Source: Oncomelania hupensis
Lineage: Eukaryota; Mollusca; Gastropoda; Littorinimorpha; Pomatiopsidae
Reading direction: 5' to 3'
Assembly (NCBI GenBank): GCA_036898135.1
Contig: CM072511.1
Location: forward strand, 25,330,968 to 25,394,967
DNA: 64,000 bases
Within the stretch, counting starts at the first letter, position 1, and each line of letters opens with the position of its first letter. A model generated the notes under the pieces. That model saw only the letters and a program-made list of their open reading frames with translations, was not told where the DNA came from and did no database searches. Shown here one piece after another: positions 45,531 to 58,230 of this stretch. The translations under genes were made by a program, and so were the position numbers.

Positions 45531-47683
45531 CTCTCCCACCCTTCAACCCCCCCCCCTCCCTAAAAAAAAAGAACCAAACAAAAACCAAAACACAACTAAA
45601 GGACATCATCATGAGGAAACATTTTCAGATGGAAATGGCAAAGACACAATGTTGATGTTGACACTATGATGTTGAAAGTAGTTGTGACTTGAGGTGACTA
45701 AGGCTAAGGTTATACTGACGAAGGAGTGACAGCAGTGACGATCATGATGAAGATAACAAGATTGAGATGATGATGATGGAAATGATACTGATAATGATGA
45801 AGAGGATGTTGAAATTATGATGTTCACGAAAATAATAATGTGACAGTAATACTAATGATGAAAGCAGCCAATATAAATAATGGATTGTCAGCTGTATTCA
45901 ACTTTATGTTACTGGTGTAGCCCACCCCCCACCCGCCACACCAAATAAATAAATAAATAAAAATATTTTGTTTAAGATTACATGACATTGAAAATACAAA
46001 GTCAGTCACAAAGACTAGCGTATCAAGGGTGAATGTGGTCACTTTGTCTTACTTTCAGCATTACAGAATACTTCATTATATCAACAGACAAATTCCATTA
46101 TAAGCAGTCATTATACATTAGGCAGTAATATTCATGGGCTTTTGTTTCCCAGGGCTCAGACTGACTTCTACGGTCGTCCGCATCTTGCAGAAAAATTCCT
46201 TTGATCAAGTCCTGTTTCCATGGTTTCCACATTAGCCACACAAACTCATCACCAAGGCTACAGCACATCCCTGTGCATATAATATAGAAATAACATACAA
46301 TGGATCTAACGAGTCATCATACCATATTACGCACAGCATTACTGTGTTTCTGAACAATATAAAGTGTCTAATGAGTAAGAACTTTCGTGTTATGTGTTCC
46401 AGTCTGTCAAATAAACTACATTGATCTCGGGCACATTGAGTGTGCATCAGAAGAGGCTGCTTAGGCCAAACCTCAGAGCGATATTTAATACGCATTATGT
46501 AATTCCAGGTTCAGTGTAGTGTATGAGCGCCCGAGATCTTGATTATATTTTCTTTCGCAGAATCCCCTCGTTATAACATGTTATTTATCCGATCTTTCCT
46601 TCTTATTTCATCTTCAAAATGTGATTTTTTTTTTATTCAAGGTTTTGTCCTAACAAAAATAAATGTTCCTTTTAAATTTTATCCAGGAAAGTTGTCGTTT
46701 AATCTTTTTTTTCTTCCAAGTGGCTGGATGCTTATAGGTTTGCTGGTATATATTTTCGTTTATGGTTGAACAGTTAGGCAGAGGTTAGGCAGAATCTAGG
46801 TACACATATTCGTTAGAAAGTGGTCTCCATGTCTGAAAACATTGTAAGTTTTTCTTGCCCTGTGTAAATGTTTTTTCTTCGAGGAGCTTGAAAGGGGGAT
46901 GCAGGTCGAGATGCTTTTCTTAAATTTAAGTCTGGGTCTAGGCGCCTCAGAGATAAGAGCAAATGGCTGAAGAAGACCCACTTGAAATAACAGAGGAAGA
47001 TGAAACGGTTGCGTCTGCCAACCGACCTTGAAGGCTAGGGAAGGCAGTCGTCTCTGTTTTGTTTTACCCCCCCCCCCCCCTTTCTCCATCCCTCGCTTTT
47101 TTATTGTCTTCAGTCTTTATCCTCCTCCCCCAATCTCTTTTATTTCTTCTCTGTCTCTGTCTGTCTGTCTGTCTGTCTCTCTATGTCTCTCTCTCTCTCG
47201 CTCCTGGAGTCCACCCCCTCCCATCCCCACCCATGGTCAAAACACCTTTAAGCCTTCTTTATTCTATCCAACAATCCATCACCCTCTTTCCAAACTAGTT
47301 TATTTCCACTCCTTTGCCCAGTTCTCAAACTCACCCATCCCCTTGCTGGTGCAGACCGAATATAAAATGTTGTCGAATTTTATGATTGGTTTAAAAACTA
47401 AAAAATAAAAAGACTCTTGTCTAATGTATACGCACCTGGCTGTCAATATTTCCTTCTCAAGAATGTACAAGACGAGTTTAAATCCTCACAGGTGTGAGTG
47501 GAGGAGGCGAGGAGTTGGGGAAGGGGGAGGGATGCTTTACACTAAAGAAGGAACATGGGGTGGGGAGAGGGTATGAAAAAAGAGGTTGAGATACTGTTGC
47601 TGCATAAAATGTTTTAAAAAAAGAAAGCTTTCCTGAATATTTTTTTTTAAACAACAATAAAACTTAGGAACGCATTTCTTTCC

Positions 47684-47686
<3 letters not shown>
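45531..47686. other. No gene recognised
   Basis: AT-rich intronic or intergenic sequence with a GAT/ATG-rich tract (about 45600-45850), an AAAT run (45944-45963) and CT-rich segments (about 47070-47210). Open frames here are low-complexity. Confidence 0.5.
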
Positions 47687-47748
<62 letters not shown>

Positions 47749-47795
47749 ACAATCATCAACCATCAACCATCATCATCATCATCATCATCATCATG
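47687..47795. repeat. (ATC)n microsatellite
   Basis: ATC repeats in two blocks split by CAACCATCAACC. Confidence 0.95.
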
Positions 47796-47905
47796 TCTAA
47801 AGCTTTCACTTGTCACTCTCAAACGATTCAAACTAAACGTGATCAGGTATCACGATTGTTCCTGCTGCAAAAAAACCTCGAATATCAACATTGCTAAAGA
47901 ATTTT

Positions 47906-47979
<74 letters not shown>
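47906..47979. repeat. (AAT)n microsatellite
   Basis: Uninterrupted AAT of about 72 bp; the poly-Asn frame is an artefact. Confidence 0.95.
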
Positions 47980-47980
<1 letters not shown>

Positions 47981-49952
47981 GGTGTCTTGTCAGAGGGCGA
48001 AATACGGAATTTCCAAAACGTTTTTACTTTAGTGTAATAAAATGGTCGAGAGAAAGAAAGAATTTTATAGTATTGTCACAAGCTAGCTCGCTCGCTCGCT
48101 CGCTCTCTGAAGAACAATAAGCGTGAGAGGAAGGGAGGAGAGGAAAAGTGAAAGAGAAGAAGGAGGTGGAAGGAGAGACAGACAGAGCAGCGTGCAACGC
48201 TCACTATCAGTGCCTTATATTAATGAGCATTATGGAGAGTGGCGGTGATGAGTGGAGGAAAAGACAGGGAGGGATGAAGAAAGAGAGGGACGAGAGAGAG
48301 GGCGGGGAAAGACAGACAGAGAGAGAGAGAGAGCGACAGAAAGACTGACGGAGTCAGCGACATAGAAGGAGCAGAACAGAAACAACTGATACAAAGAAAG
48401 GGAAGAGGGATAACGTTTGTTTTCTGGCATGTTAATGCAACTTTGATAACTTTTTTTTTTTATTTTGCTAGCAGATTGATGCAACTTTGATAACTTTTTT
48501 TTTTGTTAAACCACCAGCTTTCTCCATTAAAAATTTGATTGAGTTTTATTTTGGGGTTGGGCTAGTGGCTAGTCTTGGCCGCTTCATTTGCTAAAAGAGC
48601 AACGTGATGCTGTTGTTTTGCAGCATAGCGGCACTGAGAATCAGAGATTGCTGAGGACTGCATCTGTACAGAGTCTCAGAGATCAAATAATTATTATGGG
48701 TTAATGAGCGCTAAAAGAGATGCTCCAGGCGCTGGCCGCAAATCAATACTGAACTTCAGCTCATCCAGCTGCGCCAACCCGTCCTGTCATATGCCCAGGA
48801 TCACGCATCAAACGCCCAGGACCTCCGAGCCACCTCTAGCGATCTGTGTGTCTATATTACTGTAACTGTGTTTAATTAATTGAGACTTGTCGATGTCCCC
48901 GGCACTTTGGACAGAAGGACTGGAATATTTCACCTGCCGCTGAGGCAACACGAGATAAGTGAAACACCGTCCATAGAGTCTTCACGTTACATAAATGTCG
49001 ACTCCTATCAGAAACATCTCCTCATGACGGCATCCTCTCTCCCCCTCCCCTCACTCCACCCTCCTTCCCCCGGGCCCCATCTGAACCAAACGTGCTAACT
49101 AGCATACTGTACTTTAGTGGTTAAAGCGCACGATTAAGCATCTGTCGCCTTTATCATAAATGCGAAAGTGTCCGGGGACGTTATTCTACACAACGAAACG
49201 AACGATTAGTCACTCGTAGAGAACCTGTATCCGAGTCTTTCCACAACTTGTCCTGTTCCAATTGACGTGATAAAACGGGTATTTTGGCCAGGTCTATACT
49301 AATATACAGTGCGCGCGCGTGTGTGCGCGTGTGTGTGTGTGTGTGCGTGTGTGTGTTCAACTGATCAGGCCCTAACTGCGGTGGGAGGTTCTAGCTTGTA
49401 TAATTTGTATATATTGTATATGCATATGTGCAGCTAATCTGTTTTTGAATGCGTTCAGGGTCGGGCTTTCTCTAAACATCTGTGGCCTACACCCGCGCTG
49501 ATTCAGGCGTTGTCGAAGCTGCCTCTGATACCCATTTGTGAACATTAGCTGCATGCAGATGTAAACTGTGTACGGACACCCCGTACATGGGACTAGCGGC
49601 GCAGAAGACAGCACTAGGGAGGGCGCTAAGCTCCGAAGAGTTGCAGACTCTTTTGCCATGTCAACAATGTTCTCTCTATCCAGCGAGACGTGGAGAAGGG
49701 CAGAAAGGGGAGAGGAAGACACGACTTAAAAGGTTAAATTCTCTGTACAGTGCTTTAAATCCAGACGTAGTAGTTGTCATATTATATTGCATTGTGAAAG
49801 TATCTACAGCAAAGAGGATTACAACGCCTCACGAAAAGGTTCCACCTCCTGTCAATTCTAGTGGATACAAAGAGGGGTTTCATTGTGACTGACTGAATAC
49901 TGCTTTTCTGTGGTGTAAAAGGGGTTACACATGCTGGTGAATATTCTATATT

Positions 49953-49955
<3 letters not shown>
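47980..49955. other. No gene recognised
   Basis: Contains a (GCTC)n run near 48086, a GA-rich tract (48120-48345), a short duplication around GATGCAACTTTGATAAC (about 48430-48500) and a GT/GC run (49311-49355). A minus-strand segment at 49400-49560 reads ESPTLNAFKNRL, reminiscent of a LINE C-terminus but too short to call. Confidence 0.4.
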
Positions 49956-50000
<45 letters not shown>

Positions 50001-50010
50001 GTGAGAGAGA

Positions 50011-50048
<38 letters not shown>
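49956..50048. repeat. (GA)n microsatellite
   Basis: GA run with a few GT interruptions. Confidence 0.95.
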
Positions 50049-50051
<3 letters not shown>

Positions 50052-50514
50052 CAGTCGTGGCCTCGAAACAGGGAAACAATCTTGATAAAACTGAAACACC
50101 ATCGCACCGCTGATTGCTACCTTGCATCTTGTTCGGGAACAATCTTGAATCCTGACATGCTATTAAAAAAAAATATCCACGATTTGCAACCATAACGAAA
50201 GAAATGCTTATCTTGCTAACAAATCAAATGAATACCAAATCTGAAGCCTTTCTACCTCTACTCCTACGGCCAGCCAGCCTGAAGTCAACGGTTACATAGT
50301 AATGTGTAGACAAAATTTCCCTCCTTCCTATGCAGCCTCCCACTGCAAGCCTGAGGGCGTCACTATAATTATGCGGACAAATCGCAAGAAAAATCGCTGT
50401 AATTGGAATCCTCAGAAGATAAATTTCTTTGCTGCAAGGAGAAACTGTCTAGGTGTAAATCGGCGAAAGGCAAATTTGCTATATAATAAGAAATATATAA
50501 TAACAGTATTATAA

Positions 50515-52870
50515 CCATGTGGGCTCGGGCATTTAATAGAATAGACCCAACGTTTCCCGGCGTGTCGTAAGAGGCGACTAACAGGGGTAATGCCAGCACG
50601 ACATCACTGGGCGAAAGTCTTCTACGCAGAAGTCACCGGCCAGGACGAAGGAACCTCATGTTACTACAGGTTCAACGACCACGTTCTCGGGGCCAACACA
50701 CTGTACTCGTGGATTTCGGCTGTGGCCAACAGCCTGGAGAGGATTGGACCCCGCCAGGTTTTTCTAGCCCAAGACACCGTAAGATAAAAAGAACCACTCA
50801 CTCCATATCGGATCGGTCGTCGCCCGGGTCAACAAGGACCGCGTCTTCCGTTGGCCACCAGGACGGAGGTGATAAGTGTGCTACTGATGGACAACTTAGC
50901 AAGATCCGCACGAGAGACAACATCATCATAGGAATCTGGAATGTCAAGACCATAACTGCGGAAAAAAATTAGAAGAACTGGCCCACGAGCTAGACCACTA
51001 TCGATGTAACATTTTAGTTATCAGCGAACTGCGCTGGAAAGGCCTAGGTGAAACAACTACCGGCAAAGGGCAAAAGCTTTATTTCAGCGGGAGAGATGAC
51101 AGGCACGAACAAGGGGTTGGATTCTAATCCATAAAGACATTCTCGCCACTGTTATGGGTTGCTAACCAGTCTCCAGTAGACTCATTACCATCCGTCTGAG
51201 AGCAGCCCCTTTCAACATAACCATCATGAGGCCTATGCCCCAACATCAGACTATGACGACAGCGAAGTGGAGGATTTTTATGAAAATCCACAGGCTGTCC
51301 TTGACCAAGTGCAGAAGATGGACATAATCATAGTGCAAGGCGATTGGAATACCAAGACTAGCCAAGATGTGTACTACAACTGGGGAGACACATGTGGATC
51401 CCATTGCAACGAAACAAATGACAGGGGTCTGAGACTTAGAGTTTGCAAGATACAACAATCTGATACGGGCAAACACACTTGGTCTCCACAAAAAATCCAG
51501 ACAATGGACATGGCACAGTCCCAGCGAGGAGCATCACAACCAGATTGACTACATATCAAGATCAAGAAACGTTTCAGATCAAGCGTCAACATTGGCAGGA
51601 CACGCACTTTTCCAGGAGCAGACATCGGAAACGACCACGATCTCGTGATAATGTCTTTCCGGCTCCACTTTAAGAGAGTACACACAGCAAAGTGCACCAG
51701 AATGAAGTTTGACCTGGACAAACTGCAAGACCCGGAGGTGGCAGAAATATTCCAAGCCACAATTGGAGGGAAATTTTCACCACTGCTCATTTTGGGAGCT
51801 GGTGAAGTAGGTGTCAACTCCATGACCAACACCTTCAATTCAGCTGTAACAGATGCTGCCACTCAGATCCTTAGGAATTCAGCTGTGACAGATGCTGCCA
51901 CTGAGATCCTTGGCAAGCACCTCCCAAAGAAGAAACCGTGGATCACACCAGAACTTTTGGACCTGTGTGACAAACGAAGAAAGATGAAAAAGAAAAAGAA
52001 CACCCCACAGGGAACTGATACCTATCGAAAAATCAACAATGATATCCGAAAAGGCATGCGCACAGCAACAGAGAACTGGATATCAATGTCAGCAAATAAA
52101 GAACAATCTGAACAAGAACAAAAGAGAAGGCCTACCAGACTGTGAAGCTGTTGACAAGTGCTAAACAGCTCAAGGTTTCCACGATCCAAAGCAAATATGG
52201 CATATGACTTACAGAACAACAAGAAGTCTTGGATAGATGTACAGAGTACCTTTACCACCACACACCAAACGGAGACCCATCAGTTATAGCATTTCCAAAG
52301 AACAGAGAATAAGAAGAAATCCTCAAAATTCTCCGAGAAGAAGTTGAGGCAGCAGTGCAAATGCTGAAGAAAGTGAAGTCAGCGGGAGTGGACAATATAC
52401 CCGCAGAATTTGCTTCAAGCAGGAGAAGAAGCGATGATTGACGCCCTCACATTATATGTAACTAGATCTGGCGGAGTGGGGAGTGGCCTACACCATGGAC
52501 TCAGTCGCTTGTCATCACTCTTCCCAAAAAGGAAAATCTTCAGGAGTGTGAAAATTACCGCACCATCAGCCTCATCAGCCATCCCAGCAAGGTCCTCCTT
52601 AAAATAATCCTCGACAGGTTGAAACCAACTCGTTACCAGAGCATCATACATTGCAAAGATCATCCCACAAGGCACGGTGCAAGGAGGCAGAAGAAGAGGA
52701 AGACGGAAAAAGAGGTGGGAGGAAGGACAACATTCGAGAATGGACTGGCTTGACACTGGGCGAAGCTATGAGGATTGCTGAGGACAAAGAAAGACGGAGC
52801 ACACTGGTTAAACGATCATCTGTGGTGCCCCAACAACTTTCGAGTTACGGGATACGATAGGATAGGATAT
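50515..52870 (+). mobile_element. RTE-like LINE, near full length but internally deleted
   Basis: It begins with GTGGGCTCGGGCATTTAATA and CGTGTCGTAAGAGGCGACTA (5' region). An endonuclease follows in several frames (IIIGIWNVKTITA, VISELRWKGLGETTTG, IIIVQGDWNTKTSQD, TNDRGLRL, GEHHNQIDYI), then a linker open frame at 51645-52145, the start of RT ([50 protein letters not shown]), and the family C-terminus and (GGATA)n tail (52625-52868). The RT core from before AGFRAG to past FADD is deleted at about 52622. Frameshifts and stops make it inactive. Confidence 0.85.
51645..52145 (+). pseudogene. Open fragment of the RTE polyprotein between endonuclease and RT
   Basis: A frame of 166 codons, MSFRLHFKRVHTAKCTRMKF to the stop, still open. 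It covers the end of the endonuclease and the linker with KKKPWITPELLDLCDKRRKM. It includes an in-frame 39-bp tandem duplication (51837-51875 and 51876-51914) coding twice for NSAVTDAAT(Q/E)IL. Not a host gene. Confidence 0.75.
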
Positions 52871-54300
52871 CTACATAATTATATAATTATTCTCAAATTC
52901 CTCCAACCACTTCCACCCTTAAAGCTTCCCCCTGTCCACCCATTACCACTCTCACCTTCCCCATCCTCACATCCCTTCACACTTTTTTCAAGTCCCCGTC
53001 TCGCTCTCTCTTTCTCCGCTTCACCCACCACACCAACCTCACCTCTCCCCCTACTCACACTCATATATCATCACCAGTCATTTCAACTTTCCCCACAACG
53101 ACTGTGGCTGCGGAGGCTGGCAGGTCTCAGAGCACACTTATCTCAAGTTTTCCCGTCACCACCCTTGGCACCCGCTAACCATCCCTCCTCAACCCTATCC
53201 ACCACAATCTACACCCACTCTCAACTCAAACGTTAGTTTCACAAATCAAAGTATCTACGCCTCACCCAACCAGCTCTCCCCACAAACCACTTCTCTCACA
53301 ACCACCTCACCCACCTCAACTTTCACCATAAAGGTGGGGTGATTTTGGGGGGAGCTAGGTGGTGAGTGACGCTAAGGTGAGGTAGGAGGCCCGACACCGG
53401 CCTATAATCCAGACAGACTCGGGAAAACTCGCGTTGTTACAGTTTCAAGTGTAGTGATAGCAGGGCCACAGGGCGAAGAGGAGGAGAGATGGAGAGAAAG
53501 AATAACGTGTTGGGGAATGGAATAAAAAGAAGACGACGAAAGATTGATTATGAAAAAACAGGTTGGTGGGCGCGGAAGGGAGGGGGAGCTAGAGAGAGGA
53601 GAGAAAGAGGTGGACAAAGAAGAGGGTGGAGGAAAAATAGGAAAAGGATGGGGCCGATAGAAGTAAATAGAATTCCTCCCCAGGAAGACCTAGTGCAACC
53701 AGCGTCCCGAAATAGCATCATATTGGCTGTCTGCGGGCGAAAGACGTTCTGGAGTGGCCAAAGACTGCGGCACTGCTCACCTCGCTACTACACTACAGAC
53801 TTCGGCACCACGGCAAAGGCGGTTACACAGATTTGCGCATCAATATGTTCATATTTCCGCATTTTCCAAAATATCGCTGAATTCAATTTCATTTGTCACG
53901 CATCGTACACATTTTCCTTTCAAAAACAAGAAGCAATATTTGGAGATCTGCTTTTTAAGTAAAATCAAATCTATTTTAAGGAATGTTTATTATTCCCCAT
54001 CTAAATTTGGGGATCAGGTGCAGAAACCAATCTATTTTAAGATGTGTTTATTATCCTCCAGCACTTATCCCCCAGAGGAGGCTGGGAAAGATGCTAGTTT
54101 GTCCCCAACTCAATGGAGGAATGCTGGAATTTTAGACCGCGCAAGCAACGCGATGCGTTTACTGCCAGCTCAGAGAACCAACTGGAAGTAAAATGAAACT
54201 TGACAGGCGTTTCCACACTCTAGACATATTTGATACATCGGTTAACATTTGCCATATCAGTTTTTAAACCTTCCAGTGTGTTTTTGTCAGATATATATAT
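52871..54300. other. No gene recognised
   Basis: A CT/CA-rich stretch at 52900-53320 and a purine-rich stretch at 53480-53660. A short duplicated motif TCTATTTTAAG occurs near 53970 and 54031. Open frames lack domain content. Confidence 0.45.
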
Positions 54301-54478
54301 CCTTCTCCCATATCCCTGGCTGCCCAGGATTGTGCTCAGTTGTCCGGGCGTCAGACCATGCGCCCAAAGGCTGCTGGTGGGCGTCTCGGGCGGCTTGAGT
54401 TAGATCCTGTATCGGCCAGCGCCTTGAGCAGCTCTTGAGCTGGAAAAGCGCTATATAAGAACGATTAAATAAATATAT
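54301..54478 (+). mobile_element. SINE, 5'-truncated copy
   Basis: From CCTTCTCCCATATCCCTGGC to GCGCTATATAAGAACG with an AAATA tail, more than 90 percent like 55628-55805 by eye. The tRNA head is missing. Confidence 0.85.
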
Positions 54479-55206
54479 ATATTATTATATAATTATATAT
54501 ATAGACTATACACTTTTTTTTTTCAATATTATAATTTTTAAAAAAATATAACGACATTAAAAATACCTGTTTGCAATTTGGAGTAGTTGATATTAATTAG
54601 ATTTTAGACCCATTTAAATTTACTTGTAGGTAATAATACCCATTTCCCTGAAGAAGAAAAACAGCTCAGAACATGAGACGTTTTATCGGACATTTTTTTC
54701 GTGCAATCACTGACTTCTACTACATCCCAAAAGTGGTTCCAGTGGGGAAAAAAAACAAGAGTCCGAGATACAAAACAAGTTATTGCATTCCAACATGTAA
54801 AACAATACAACATCAGAAAGATGCTATCAGAAGGTGGCGGCCATAGCAATCACGTTTAAAAAACACAAAAAACACACAAAAAAACAACAAGTAAATGGTT
54901 TGCATCGTGACGTGATGTATGCTTTCATAACGCTGTAGCGTTGGAAATGCACATATAATCGTGCTATCAAAGTAATGTACTGGTTTCTAGATTTTGCATC
55001 ATTCGCTCTCCGGTGCGTGTGTGTCTAAACCATGATGCATAAGCACATTCGTCTCTTCAAATGTCCGTGATTCTGCAATCAAAATAAATGGATTGGATAA
55101 TGGAGCATGGATCAAACTGGCTGAACTTTCTGCACTAACGACGAGTACGTTCTTATTCTCACTGCAAAATGTACAGACAGCGGTCCCAAGCCCGTTGAAG
55201 GCCTGG

Positions 55207-55208
55207 TT

Positions 55209-55298
<90 letters not shown>

Positions 55299-55299
55299 T
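55207..55299. repeat. (AAT)n microsatellite
   Basis: Uninterrupted AAT/ATA run of about 92 bp. Confidence 0.95.
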
Positions 55300-55374
55300 T
55301 AAAATTTAAAAAATATATAAAAGAAAAATGGGTCTTAGACACTGCTCCCCTACTCATTCGGATAAGAACAGGAG

Positions 55375-55806
55375 GCACTGCATGTGGTCTAATGGTAGTG
55401 CTTCGGCTTGCGGATCTGAAGGTCCCGGGTTCGAGCCCTGGCCGGGCCAATGTGTTGTGTCCCTGGGAAAGACACTTTACTCCTGTTTTCCTACTCCTTC
55501 GGATGAGAGTATAAACCGAGGTCTAGTCTGTGTCGCATACATTCCATCATAACGGACTTCAAAGATCCTGACGCTCATGTCCTAGACGGGTGAGTGCCGG
55601 TGACAAGAACACACCCAGCATGCACCTAGGTCCTTCTCCCCCATCCCTGGCTGCCCAGGATTGTGCTCAGTTGTCCGGGCGTCAGACCTTGCGCCTAAAG
55701 GCTGCGGGTGGGCGTCTCGGGCGGCTTGATTTAGATCCTGTATCGGCCAGCGCCTTGAGCAGCTCTTGAGCTGGAAAAGCGCTATATAAGAACGATTAAA
55801 TAAAAA
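55375..55806 (+). mobile_element. Full-length tRNA-derived SINE (about 430 bp)
   Basis: The head is tRNA-like with A box TGGTCTAATGG (55385-55395) and B box GGTTCGAGCCC (55428-55438), the RNA polymerase III internal promoter. Then comes a body of about 300 bp (GGGAAAGACACTTTACTCC, GGATGAGAGTATAAACCGAG, CCTGGCTGCCCAGGATTGTG). The tail is CCTTGAGCAGCTCTTGAGCTGG and GCGCTATATAAGAACGATTA followed by AAATA. Other copies: 54301, 55815, 33845, and 44289 on minus. Confidence 0.88.
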
Positions 55807-55814
55807 AATTAATA

Positions 55815-56110
55815 AATAAAGAATATAAACCGAGATATAGTGTGTGCACGCGCACATTTCATCGCACGGAATTTAAAGATCCCGATGGGTGAGTGCCGGC
55901 TGGCTACACAAATATTCCCGGCAAGCTCTACTGACTAGGTCTAGTCTCCCGAATCCCCGGTCGCCCAGGATGGTACTCAGTTGTCTGGGCGCTAGACAAT
56001 GCACCCAAAGGCTGCAAGTGAGCGCTTCGGCCAGGCCAGCTCGAGTAGGATCCTGCATCGAAAAGCCCCGTGAACAGCTTTTGAGCTGGAGAGGTGCTAT
56101 CTAAGAATGA

Positions 56111-56154
<44 letters not shown>

Positions 56155-56155
56155 A
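55815..56155 (+). mobile_element. SINE, older headless copy with (AAAT)n tail
   Basis: Starts at the GAATATAAACCGAG position of the SINE body and runs to GGTGCTATCTAAGAATGATT then (AAAT)n (56108-56154). It is more diverged than the neighbouring full-length copy. Confidence 0.8.
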
Positions 56156-56612
56156 TATTTCCAACTGATTGCAATTTGAGATCCAACGTACGTCAAACTA
56201 AAACAAACGACTGGACGTTAGATGCTTAGACCTGTTTTATGCTTGTGGACACTAATTGGATTGGATCACACGTGCAGTATTTTCTCCCCTTTCTAACCCT
56301 TACTGCTTTGTTGTACTGCCATTTCCGATGATTTTACCCTCACTTCTGGTGACTTGTTCCCAAACTCCGAACTGTGAGTAGCAGCATGCGGTAGGAGCAG
56401 CAGCAGGGACTAGAAGCCGAATATCACGTATGATAAAAGTGGCTGGAACTTCGCGATTCTCAAAATAGCTTGCTTTAGTGTTGGCCCATCCTATCTTGCT
56501 TGATATAATAAAGTGAGAGACTTCCTGGAACGACTTTTGAAAAGGTGGGGAGGCCGGAAGGAAAATGGTGTGCGTACAAGGAGGAGGTTCGGGGAGGGGG
56601 AGAACAAGGAGA

Positions 56613-56668
<56 letters not shown>

Positions 56669-57568
56669 GCGTGCACATGTCTGTATTGTGTTGTGATGCG
56701 TGTTCGAGTGCGATAAACTGCTCAAAATGGGAAGACGAAACATTCGGTACTAGCAGCAGCAATAAGAACAACCAGGAAAACGTTAAACTTTTACCCATAC
56801 TCTTACCCCCACCCTTCCCCCAATCTCAATCCACCCCACCGCACCCCAAATATTTGTTCTTTGTCTTGTTGGTTCTTTTTTTAATCGTGTTTTTTTTTTT
56901 CTGTTTCATTAGTTGGTCTCTTTTACACAAGTTTGCAACCGAGCACCAGCTAAACTAGCTTTTCGTGAGTTTCAAACGAAAAGGACTACACAGTCACCGG
57001 CGAAAATCTATTTACAGGTCGGTACTTTATTCTGGCACACGCCAGCACGTCAAGGTAAAGGGCGGGGAAGAGAAACAGAACGATAAAAGACATCCCCCCC
57101 CCCCCCACTCCCTAAGCAGAGTATCAGAGGTCCGCAGAGGTCGCCTCTGATCTCAGCTGCCTCGTGCAGAAGAGCAAGAAAAACAGATTAATCTGATTTT
57201 GCCACAAGAGCAGCAAACAGGATACAAAATTACATCCCGTCACACCAAGAGTATCAGAGATCCGCAGAGTTTCGGTCTAATTCCATCTTCCCTGGTGTGC
57301 AGAAGAGCAGAAACACAGATAAATCTGGTTTGTAAAAAATACAAGACTAAAATCCACAGTCACACTAGAGTATCTGAGACCCACGGAGTTCGCCTTTGAT
57401 CTCATCTGCCTTACAGAACAGCAGACACACAGATAAAAGATACAATTTACAGAAAGCATAAGACATCGACAGAGTACTCCCCAAATATAATGTTACTTGT
57501 AGAAATGTAGGAACAATAATAAAAAGACCATTTGCAGAGTGCTAATCGAATCATATTGCAGAAGAACA
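56156..57568. other. No gene recognised; GA microsatellite inside
   Basis: Contains a (GA)n run at 56607-56666. A weak tandem array at about 57119-57440 repeats GAGTATCAGAG(G/A)TCCGCAGAG and AGAAGAGCAG at intervals near 120 bp, three to four diverged units. Confidence 0.55.
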
Positions 57569-57943
57569 CAATCCTATCCTATCCTATCACCTAACTCGAA
57601 AGTCGCTGGGGCACCTCAGATGAGCGTTTAACCAGTGTACTCCATCTTTTTCTGCCCTCAGCAGTCCTCATGGCTTCGCTCAAGTGTCATGCCAGTCCAT
57701 TATCGAATGTTGTCTTCCCACCTCTTCTTCTGCCTCCTTGCTCCGTGCCTTGCAGGATGGTCTTTGCAAGGTCTGGTGATGTGGCCATACCGTCGGAGTT
57801 TCCGTTTCTTCACCATTGTGAGCAAGTCATCGTGTTGTCCAATGGCTGTCGGACATCGTCATTGGTGATGTGCTGGGTATAGAAAATGCCAAGAAGTCTT
57901 CTGTAGCACCTCCTTTCCATGCTTTGTGTTCTTCTTTGTAGGT
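57569..57943 (-). mobile_element. RTE-like LINE 3' fragment
   Basis: The tail (CCTAT)n is at 57569. The minus strand codes the family C-terminus up to the point reading MEMRCYRR and the preceding ATATAAAGCATGG-like sequence. Frameshifted. Confidence 0.8.
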
Positions 57944-57947
57944 ATGT

Positions 57948-57976
57948 ATGCCCCCCCCCCCCCCCCCCCCCCCCCG
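57948..57976. repeat. Poly-C run
   Basis: About 26 C between the RTE fragment and the SINE. Confidence 0.9.
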
Positions 57977-58230
57977 CCGAAGCTCAGTGATAGAGTACAC
58001 TGATAGAGAACACGTGTTCGCCTGGCACACCGATGAACCCAGGTTCGAATCCCGTGGTGGGCAATATAAAAAGTGGCCATTTTCCATGTCCAGTTTAGCA
58101 GTGTGATTGCTCTGATGGTTCAGTGTTGATTTAGATCCCCACCTCTTGTTTTCTGGGATGGTGATCCCCGTCTGCCATATCGCCCAATGGTGGGTATAGA
58201 CGTTCAACTTCAATGTTCAGTTCAGTAGGT
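57976..58230 (+). mobile_element. Second tRNA-derived SINE family, single copy
   Basis: A tRNA-like head with GCTCAGTGATAGAG (A box region) and GGTTCGAATCC (B box, about 58042-58052) ends CCGTGGTGGGCA. It is followed by an unrelated body to about 58230. A duplicated GATAGAG(T/A)ACA in the head makes it longer than a normal tRNA, so it is not a tRNA gene. Confidence 0.6.

Noticed and set aside
46796..47089. Minus-strand frame starting MEKGGGGG as a possible N-terminal HDAC exon
   Set aside because: No similarity to the MEF2-binding region or to a 14-3-3 motif. It is driven by a C-run and lacks good splice sites.
49400..49560. Minus-strand ESPTLNAFKNRL as the C-terminus of a LINE
   Set aside because: Only about 12 residues fit and no neighbouring RT motif is seen.
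57976..58062. Possible tRNA gene with GGTTCGAATCC
   Set aside because: The head has a duplicated GATAGAG block, no consistent cloverleaf by eye, and a repeat-like body follows; better called a SINE head.
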